Assembly: GCA_964601515.1 (NCBI GenBank)
Contig: CAZRNU010000088.1
Coordinates: 1 to 12,867 of the forward strand
DNA: 12,867 bases
DNA from: PWND01 sp964601515
GTDB lineage: Bacteria > Bacteroidota > Bacteroidia > Bacteroidales > UBA7960
Direction of reading: 5' to 3'
Positions 7,076-12,867 of this stretch are shown one piece after another (position 1 is the stretch's first letter; every line of letters begins with the position of its first letter). The notes beneath the pieces are model-generated. The model did not search any database and was not told where the DNA came from. It worked only from the letters and a program-made list of their open reading frames with translations. The position numbers and the translations under genes were made by a program.

Positions 7076-8275
7076 ATGAAAAAAATAAGAAGCATTAGTA
7101 ACACTGAAGCATGGATATTTGCTTTATGCATCTTTATGTTAACACCTCCATTCTTTCTCTGGCAAGAAGGCTATTTTCGTATTCTTTGTCTAACAATTAT
7201 AGCGTATCTTTCAATTAAACACTCAGTTTCAATTTTGTCAATTGAAGGCAAAATTGGTTATATTTTGCTTTTAATAAGTGTGTTGTTTCTTGTCAGTGGT
7301 GGTTTTGAAGAAATTAATTTCTTTGGATTACTTGCTGGATTGTTCATCAGTATGATTTTTGTTGTTAAAGGATCATTCCTTTCGAAAGCGTTTAAAGTAT
7401 ATATTGTTATTTATTCAATAACTATTATTCCATCAATTGCTATGCATATTATTGTTAATATAATGGGGGTAAATCTAGATTATACTTTAATCGAGCCTTT
7501 AAATACTTTAAAATTTTACAATTACAAACATTATTTTGTTCTTGTTACACCAAATCTTTATACTTTGGAAAGTTTAAGATTTTGTGCATACTATGACGAA
7601 CCTGGTGTTGTGGGTACAACTTCAGCAATTATCTTATTCAGCAATGGGTATAATCCTAAGTCCAAATTGAATATACCAGTCTTCATTGCGGGTTTGCTGT
7701 CACTTTCTCTATTTTTCTACATAGCAACTTTAATATATCTTGTGGTATTCTTGAGGTTTAAGTTTCGAATACCTGCTATAATAATAATAGCAGGGTTGTA
7801 TTTAGCGCTCAGCCAAAATCAAGTTATATCTACATTAATATTTGAAAGAATGAAAATTGAGGATGGGACTATCAAAGGAGACAACAGAACCAGTTCTCAA
7901 TTCGATAGTTGGTACGATAATAATTTTAAAAATAGCACAGACTACTATTTTGGGTTAGGAAGGGGGGCTAACTTAAAGTACAATTTAGGTGGTGCATCTT
8001 ATAAAGATCTGATTGTTAATTATGGTCTAATACCAATGACAATTTATTTGGGATTATTGGTTTTGCTGGCTTTTAAAGTAGTTGGGTTTAATAAGCACTT
8101 TTTTATCTACACAATCCTTTTGTTTATTACCATTTATCAAAGAGCATTTACTGGGGACGTTTATGCTACATTTATTATTTATGCTTCAATTTTTTATATT
8201 GCAGTGACATTAAAAATAAATCCCAAGCATACAAAAATACCGGAAACTGCCAATAATCCAAAAATACTGAGTTAG
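7076..8275 (+). CDS. wzy: Wzy-like O-antigen/capsule polymerase, integral membrane
   Basis: A 399-residue polytopic membrane protein with about 10-11 hydrophobic segments (roughly 12-30, 33-48, 60-74, 79-98, 106-130, 170-190, 200-226, 231-246, 312-334, 340-355, 362-379). A polar loop at about 252-311 is likely periplasmic and contains NRTSSQFDSWYDN and FGLGRGAN. A second loop holds LRFCAYYDEPGVVGTTS (167-183), resembling the 'R..g.f.EPg..g' loop seen in many Bacteroidota O-antigen ligase/polymerase proteins. Wzy polymerases are poorly conserved, so the call rests on topology, these loops and neighbours: a Wzx flippase and glycosyltransferases in the same operon. An O-antigen ligase (WaaL) is the alternative, but a polymerase fits better inside this cluster. 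The ATG lies two bases after the preceding stop. Confidence 0.8.
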   Translation: MKKIRSISNTEAWIFALCIFMLTPPFFLWQEGYFRILCLTIIAYLSIKHSVSILSIEGKIGYILLLISVLFLVSGGFEEINFFGLLAGLFISMIFVVKGSFLSKAFKVYIVIYSITIIPSIAMHIIVNIMGVNLDYTLIEPLNTLKFYNYKHYFVLVTPNLYTLESLRFCAYYDEPGVVGTTSAIILFSNGYNPKSKLNIPVFIAGLLSLSLFFYIATLIYLVVFLRFKFRIPAIIIIAGLYLALSQNQVISTLIFERMKIEDGTIKGDNRTSSQFDSWYDNNFKNSTDYYFGLGRGANLKYNLGGASYKDLIVNYGLIPMTIYLGLLVLLAFKVVGFNKHFFIYTILLFITIYQRAFTGDVYATFIIYASIFYIAVTLKINPKHTKIPETANNPKILS

Positions 8276-8306
8276 TTTTTTTAATAACGAAAAAGTGGAC
8301 AAATTA

Positions 8307-9686
8307 ATGAAAAATTTGAAAGAATATCCTAAAGTTTTGTTGCTGTGCAACTTTAATCAAAGAACAGCTAATGGAATTACGATCAAAAACTTGTTTAAGC
8401 TATGGCCCATTGATTCGATAGCTGTTGCTGACTATCAGTCAACGATTAAGGATATATATTCAGACGGGATAAGTAAATATTATATCATTGGAAATAAAGA
8501 ATCGAATTATATAATGCCGTTTAATTTTATAAAAAAGACATTGCCTTCAAAGAGTTACAGTTTAACGAAAAGTCCAACAGATGAAAACTCTTTAAAATCA
8601 AGTTCAATAGTTGCAAATAAATATTACTATCGTCTAAAATCAATAATTTATAACCTTCAAATGTATCTTCTTCATTTATCAGGGCTTTCATTAATAACAA
8701 AAAAATATTCAATTTCAGATGATTTTAATAAGTGGATAAATGAATTCAACCCTGATATAATTTATACTTCAATAAGCGATATAGGCCTTATGGAATTCAT
8801 TATTGCATTGAAGACAAAATATAAAAAAAAGCTTGTAGTTCACATTTTTGATGATTTTATTAATAGTGCTCATGAAAGCACACTTTTTAAAAATTGCTGG
8901 AAGAAGAAATTAGATATGGTGTTCAGAAAACTATTGGAAGCAAGCGATTTGAATTTAACTATAAGCGAGAAGATGTCCAATGAATATAATAAGAAATACA
9001 ATAAATGCTTTTACGCATTTCACAATCCTATTTCCGAAGAAATTTGGTTAAATCCTGAAACTTTCGAAAAAACAACAAATCGAGAAAACAATAGTTTTAA
9101 ATTCGTTTTCACCGGATCAATTATACCTCATACTGCACCAGCACTTAAGCTTTTTATTCAATCATTAGACAAATTAAATTCATCGGGCTATAAATTGGAT
9201 TTAGACATATACACGCCTAGTTCGACTAAAGTTGTAAGAGCATTACTTGGCAATGAAGCTGAAAAATGTTATAAAGGCTTTGTAAAAAATGACAAAATAC
9301 CTGAAAAAATAATGCATGCTGATAGCTTATTACTTGCATTGGCATTTAACAAAAAATCAATTATATACACAAGACTTTCTATGGCAACCAAAGTAACAGA
9401 ATATATGATTTCGCACAAGCCAATTTTTGTTTTCGCTCCTGGCGAAATAGCTGTCAGCGAATATCTTGATAGAAATAATTCAGCCTATATTGCTAGTGAT
9501 CCAAGCAGACTTTTGGACGATATTAAACTTTTCATTTCAGACTCAAAGTTACGAGAAAAAATAGCTGAAAACGCATTCTTTATAGCTAAATCGTTTCATT
9601 TAGGTGAGAATGTTAGAAGTAAATTTTGCAAACAATTAATGAATATTTCCATGACAAACGGGATTGAGGAAGATTCGTTTAGTTAG
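8307..9686 (+). CDS. GT4-like glycosyltransferase
   Basis: A 459-residue GT-B type protein from ATG 8307; an in-frame GTG at 8295 would add four residues and cannot be excluded. The N-terminal domain begins YPKVLLLCNFNQRTANGITI and contains NEFNPDIIYTSISD and LVVHIFDDF, the usual acceptor-domain strand and loop. The C-terminal domain begins at KFVFTGSIIPHTAPALKLF (about 265-283) and continues through YKGFVKNDKIPEKIMHADSL. In the donor site, ATKVTEYMISHKPIFVFAP keeps the second glutamate of the EX7E motif (E365), but leucine replaces the first. Such substitutions occur in GT4 relatives, so it is probably active. An insertion rich in Lys, Ser and Tyr (about 80-110) lengthens it relative to the usual 370-400 residues. 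It is among the most AT-rich genes of the window (13 G+C in the 60 bases 8581-8640). Confidence 0.82.
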   Translation: MKNLKEYPKVLLLCNFNQRTANGITIKNLFKLWPIDSIAVADYQSTIKDIYSDGISKYYIIGNKESNYIMPFNFIKKTLPSKSYSLTKSPTDENSLKSSSIVANKYYYRLKSIIYNLQMYLLHLSGLSLITKKYSISDDFNKWINEFNPDIIYTSISDIGLMEFIIALKTKYKKKLVVHIFDDFINSAHESTLFKNCWKKKLDMVFRKLLEASDLNLTISEKMSNEYNKKYNKCFYAFHNPISEEIWLNPETFEKTTNRENNSFKFVFTGSIIPHTAPALKLFIQSLDKLNSSGYKLDLDIYTPSSTKVVRALLGNEAEKCYKGFVKNDKIPEKIMHADSLLLALAFNKKSIIYTRLSMATKVTEYMISHKPIFVFAPGEIAVSEYLDRNNSAYIASDPSRLLDDIKLFISDSKLREKIAENAFFIAKSFHLGENVRSKFCKQLMNISMTNGIEEDSFS

Positions 9687-9723
9687 TCAAGAATTTATCA
9701 CAAAACATGAACCATTGATCATT

Positions 9724-10605
9724 ATGAAGAAAAAAGTACTTATAGTAAATGCAGATGATTTCGGTCTGAATGAATCAATCACTGACGCAATAATCGAAAC
9801 ACATATTAATGGTATAGTTACTAGCACAACCATTATGGTAAATATGCCAGGATTTGAATATGCAGTTAAGAGAAGTAAGGATATTACTTCGCTAGGCGTG
9901 GGTATTCATTTTAATCTTACCGAAGGGCAGCCTATTAGTGATATTACTAAAATACCGCTTCTTTTGAATGAATATGGTCATTTTAAAAATAATGAGGTGC
10001 AAAGGAAGAATCTATTCTTTGGAAGTGAAAAATTAAAACAAGTAAAAATTGAATTGGGAGCTCAATTAGTAAAACTCTTAGATTACGGAATTCATCCAAC
10101 TCATTTTGATAGCCATCATCATATCACTGGTCTTCCTGTATCTTTTCGGGCATCTATTGAAGTAGCTTCAAATTATAGAGTAAACAAGGCAAGAATTACA
10201 AGTATAAATTATCATTTTGCTCCTAATACATTATTTGCACAAAAGTTGAAAGTATTGCCTAAAATAATTAGGAGTAAACCAAAAGCTTTAGTTCATTTGT
10301 ATAATAAAAGCAGGCTTAGGCAAGCTGGGTTTCAAACCCCTGATGACAAAATATTACCATCCAGAGTTTTGCTCAATAAAATAGACTATATTGAACATTT
10401 TATTAGTACACTCGCTGTAATTAAACCTGGTATTACTGAAATCAGTTTTCATCCGGGTTATAAAGATTCGTACTCTAATGATAATCAGCATTTTTCTCAA
10501 TTGCGATTGATGGATTATAACATGGCTACGAATCGAAAAGTTATAGAATATATCAGCAAAAACAAAATCGAGTTGTCAAATTTTTATAAGGCATTTCATG
10601 GTTAA
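9724..10605 (+). CDS. YdjC/ChbG-family carbohydrate deacetylase
   Basis: A 293-residue protein of the YdjC family, which has a deacetylase-type beta/alpha barrel and removes N-acetyl groups from saccharides such as chitooligosaccharides (ChbG). The metal-site motifs are all present: VNADDFGLNESI (8-19; D11/D12), GVGIHFNLTEGQP (58-70; H62) and HFDSHHHITGLP (127-138; H131 region). The late ISFHPGYKD (240-248; H243) is also there. In the family an Asp and two His bind the divalent metal. A TTG start at 9664 would add 20 residues overlapping the previous gene; ATG 9724 puts the first strand (KKKVLIVNADDFG) at the very N-terminus as in the family, so I chose it. There is no signal peptide, so it acts in the cytoplasm. 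Placed between two glycosyltransferases, it probably deacetylates a HexNAc of the lipid-linked precursor or a nucleotide sugar; that is inference. Confidence 0.9.
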   Translation: MKKKVLIVNADDFGLNESITDAIIETHINGIVTSTTIMVNMPGFEYAVKRSKDITSLGVGIHFNLTEGQPISDITKIPLLLNEYGHFKNNEVQRKNLFFGSEKLKQVKIELGAQLVKLLDYGIHPTHFDSHHHITGLPVSFRASIEVASNYRVNKARITSINYHFAPNTLFAQKLKVLPKIIRSKPKALVHLYNKSRLRQAGFQTPDDKILPSRVLLNKIDYIEHFISTLAVIKPGITEISFHPGYKDSYSNDNQHFSQLRLMDYNMATNRKVIEYISKNKIELSNFYKAFHG

Positions 10606-11776
10606 AATATTATTCCTTCATACTACAGGCGAATGGTGGGAAAGCCGATACCATTATAAACAAATAATGGCTTTGAGGGCCAAGGGATATAAAGTAACTC
10701 ATGTTTTTCGCGCCCAAGATGTCAATGGCAATATTGACACTGATATTGTCCAAATACAAGAAAATCAGTTAAAGTGGGTAAGAGCAACCGGGGGAATAAA
10801 CCTCTTTATTCAAATATTAAAATTTAAACACAATGTTGTACAAATCTGTAGTCTGGAATTACTTCCCTTGGGTATTCTATTGGCGATTTTCACGAGAAAA
10901 AAAATATTCTATGACTGTATTGAGGATCACTTCAACTCAATGGTACATAGCAAGGTGTATTTCCCAAAGATACTTCGCAAGCTTTTGGGATTGGGGGTTA
11001 AATTAATTGAAGGGTTAGCTTCAATAACATTTACAGGTTTCGTAACATCTGATCCTTTTATTTTTAATAGGCATAAATATATGCCGGCTGACAAGAAAAT
11101 GCTATTCTACAATATGCCACCCTTAAGAAGCTTTAAAAATTATTTAGAGACTGATTCATCTAAGAAATTTGATCTTGCTATTTTAGGATCAATGAGTATT
11201 CGGACAGGTGTTTTAGACGTCCTGAAAGCTATTTCAATACTCAAAAGTGAAGGAATTAGTGTTTCAATAAAGTTTGTCGGCAATCCTTATGCTGATAAGC
11301 TATTGGAGAAAGAGATGAAACATATCATAATTGAAAATAACTTGGAATGTCAAATATCAATAACGGGTAAAATTCCTTTCGACAAAGTCCCACAGCAATT
11401 AATAGATTGTAGAATAGGCGTTATCCCACTCTTAAATCTCCCTAAATTTCAGAATAACATCGCGATGAAACAATGGGAATATATGGCGTTGGGTATGCCT
11501 GTAATATCTTCCTTGTTGCCACCTCAAAAATTATTCATTAAAGATAATTTTAATGGATTGTTTTATGACCCCGGTAATATTATGGCTCTTAAGGATAAAA
11601 TAAAATATCTATTGGAACATCCTGAAGAGATTGATAGAATGGGTACTAATGGCAAAATAAAAGTTTTTGAAGAATGGAACTCTGAAAATCAAGAAAAAAA
11701 ATACATCGAGTTCTATGAATTGCGATTAAATGGTCTGCCTTATACAGAAAGTCAATTACCTCCAATTCGCTTTTAA
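10598..11776 (+). CDS. GT4-type glycosyltransferase
   Basis: A 392-residue GT-B glycosyltransferase. The N-terminal domain starts KILFLHTTGEWWESRYHYKQ and includes the strands of KGYKVTHVFR and VVQICSLELLPLGILL, with a partly hydrophobic stretch near 86-100. The donor domain begins FDLAILGSMSIRTGVLDVLK (about 191-210), with IKFVGNP, then ISITGKIPFDKVPQQLIDC, then IGVIPLLNLPKFQNNIAMKQ. WEYMALGMPVISS follows. Only the second glutamate of the EX7E motif is kept; asparagine is in the first position. The end (MGTNGKIKVFEEWNSENQEKKYIEFYE) is the usual GT4 C-terminal helix region. The start overlaps the deacetylase stop by 8 bp, and its stop shares one base with the next ATG, so the three genes are translationally coupled. 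It may use the sugar modified by the deacetylase, but this is not shown. Confidence 0.9.
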   Translation: MVKILFLHTTGEWWESRYHYKQIMALRAKGYKVTHVFRAQDVNGNIDTDIVQIQENQLKWVRATGGINLFIQILKFKHNVVQICSLELLPLGILLAIFTRKKIFYDCIEDHFNSMVHSKVYFPKILRKLLGLGVKLIEGLASITFTGFVTSDPFIFNRHKYMPADKKMLFYNMPPLRSFKNYLETDSSKKFDLAILGSMSIRTGVLDVLKAISILKSEGISVSIKFVGNPYADKLLEKEMKHIIIENNLECQISITGKIPFDKVPQQLIDCRIGVIPLLNLPKFQNNIAMKQWEYMALGMPVISSLLPPQKLFIKDNFNGLFYDPGNIMALKDKIKYLLEHPEEIDRMGTNGKIKVFEEWNSENQEKKYIEFYELRLNGLPYTESQLPPIRF

Positions 11777-12843
11777 TGATTGAACTAGCATTTGTTGGTG
11801 ACATCATGTTGGCCCGAGGAGTTGGAGAATATCTGACTCAACATCCATCACATGGTATAATATCTACTGAAGTACTTCAAATTCTTGATAGCATTGATAT
11901 TCGTATTGGCAATCTGGAATGTCCGATCACACTAAATGCTACCCCTAAGAAAAAAGGTGCTTTTAAAGCAAGTCCAGAATCACTGAATCAAATTAAAAGT
12001 TTTGACGTATTATCTCTTGCTAATAATCATATAAGAGATTGTGGTAAGTACGGCGCTTCAGAAACAATTGAAAACCTTAATATGTTCTCATTGCAATATG
12101 TAGGGTTAAAAGAAAAATCGGGTTCAAGCATTGAGCCGATAATGAAATTAGTAAAGGGTAAAAAAATTGTTTTTTTTTCATGCGCTGTCCCGGAATGTAT
12201 CAAAGACGAGATTGAAAATGATTTTCCTAGTGTTGTTGATGCAACAGATGAGAACTTAATCCAAGCGATAAATTCCTGCAAAATTTCCGCTGATTACATA
12301 TTTGTATTAGTACATGGAGGCAATGAAATGATACCTTATCCTGAACCCAGCTTTAGAGCATTGTGTCAAAAGTATATTGACAATGGGGCTAATTTTGTTA
12401 TAACATCACATCCACATGTTATGGGTGGATATGAAAATTACAAAACTGGCATTATTTTTTACAGTTTAGGTGACTTTATATTTGATTCAGATAGTTTTTT
12501 GAGAAAAGAAAGTGCAGTATTAAAAATTAGAATAAATGGAACCATAGATTGGGAATATATACCAACCACCATTAATAAAAACTTCAATGTAGTGCTCCCT
12601 GATAAAAAAGTAGCCGATAAAATACTTGATGGCATAAATCATGTGAGTTCACAACTAAGTTCTTCAGATTACTCATTAAGATATCCTTTTCTTTATAAAA
12701 AATCTCTTTTGGAATTTCAGAAGGACAGAATAAAATTTAAGATTAAAAATAGGGGCTTCCTACATTTAATAGGATTTATTATTAAAAAAGTGGTGCTGAT
12801 CCCATTTTATACAAAAAAATTAGTTTTAAAAAATTACAAATGA
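11776..12843 (+). CDS. CapA/PgsA-like metallophosphoesterase-fold protein
   Basis: A 355-residue CapA-family protein (calcineurin-like phosphoesterase fold; Bacillus CapA/PgsA is linked to poly-gamma-glutamate export). The conserved metal-site positions are all visible: FVGDIMLARGV (6-16; D9), IGNLECPIT (44-52; N46, E48), LANNHIRDCG (81-90; N83/N84/H85) and VLVHGGNE (177-184; H180). They continue with ITSHPHVMGGYE (209-220; H212, H214) and YSLGDFIFDSD (229-239; D233). The domain begins at residue 2 with no signal peptide or anchor, so this version looks cytoplasmic. About 90 C-terminal residues after the domain are basic and hydrophobic (FLHLIGFIIKKVVLIPFY), perhaps membrane-associating. The ATG overlaps the previous stop by one base (TAATG). 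In polysaccharide loci CapA-like proteins are common but their reaction is unproven; a hydrolytic or modifying role on the glycan is a guess. Confidence 0.88.
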   Translation: MIELAFVGDIMLARGVGEYLTQHPSHGIISTEVLQILDSIDIRIGNLECPITLNATPKKKGAFKASPESLNQIKSFDVLSLANNHIRDCGKYGASETIENLNMFSLQYVGLKEKSGSSIEPIMKLVKGKKIVFFSCAVPECIKDEIENDFPSVVDATDENLIQAINSCKISADYIFVLVHGGNEMIPYPEPSFRALCQKYIDNGANFVITSHPHVMGGYENYKTGIIFYSLGDFIFDSDSFLRKESAVLKIRINGTIDWEYIPTTINKNFNVVLPDKKVADKILDGINHVSSQLSSSDYSLRYPFLYKKSLLEFQKDRIKFKIKNRGFLHLIGFIIKKVVLIPFYTKKLVLKNYK

Positions 12844-12867
12844 GCTCATTAGAACAATATCTTATAA
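12840..12867 (+). CDS. Start of a downstream gene, cut by the window end
   Basis: An ATG at 12840-12842 overlaps the CapA stop in an ATGA arrangement like the one at 2197-2200. It opens a frame reading MSSLEQYLI up to the last base, with no stop. Nine residues are too few for any family call. The tight overlap and same strand suggest that the operon continues. Confidence 0.5.

Noticed and set aside
8270..8296. Run of T followed by A-rich sequence after the polymerase gene, as a possible terminator
   Set aside because: The possible pairing is A-T only with no GC stem, and the next gene starts within about 30 bases, so a terminator is not supported.
9664..9723. TTG start at 9664 for the YdjC deacetylase
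   Set aside because: It overlaps the preceding glycosyltransferase and adds 20 residues ahead of a strand that normally begins the protein; ATG 9724 fits the family.

Overview
The window is a stretch of a surface-polysaccharide (O-antigen or capsule) biosynthesis locus, most likely from a member of the Bacteroidota (Sphingobacteriia or Cytophagia type). That assignment is inferred from three things: AT-rich DNA, start codons without clear Shine-Dalgarno sequences, and the character of the flippase, polymerase and 3,4-ketoisomerase proteins. Thirteen complete genes and the first codons of a fourteenth all lie on the + strand. They overlap or sit a few bases apart, the largest gap being 66 bp, so they are probably one operon. 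Upstream and downstream parts of the locus are missing. No rmlA/rmlB-type nucleotide-sugar genes and no initiating phosphoglycosyltransferase are visible here.

Region 1 (17-3315) builds a nucleotide-activated 3-amino-3,6-dideoxyhexose. It holds two tandem FdtA/QdtA-type dTDP-4-oxo-6-deoxyglucose 3,4-ketoisomerase homologues, a FemAB/GNAT-fold protein, a small GNAT acetyltransferase and a DegT-family PLP aminotransferase (FdtB/QdtB-like). The expected product is a dTDP-Fuc3N or dTDP-Qui3N sugar that is then N-acylated. No left-handed beta-helix FdtC/QdtC acetyltransferase is seen, so the GNAT gene may do this job. The first ketoisomerase copy has lost the second histidine of the HxH active-site motif, whereas the second copy keeps it.

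Region 2 (3335-8275) assembles and exports the glycan. A Wzx-type flippase comes first, then a GT2 glycosyltransferase, a GT4-type glycosyltransferase and a Wzy-like polymerase. This is the gene set of a Wzx/Wzy-dependent pathway.

Region 3 (8307-12843) has two further GT4-like glycosyltransferases. Between them lies a YdjC/ChbG-family carbohydrate deacetylase, and after them a CapA-family metallophosphoesterase-fold protein. Another gene begins at 12840 and runs off the window. Base composition drifts from moderately GC-rich in the first genes to strongly AT-rich from about 5 kb on, as is usual when conserved sugar genes are joined to variable glycosyltransferase genes. No RNA genes, insertion sequences, CRISPR arrays or convincing promoters or terminators were found, and there is no gene-free stretch longer than 66 bp.
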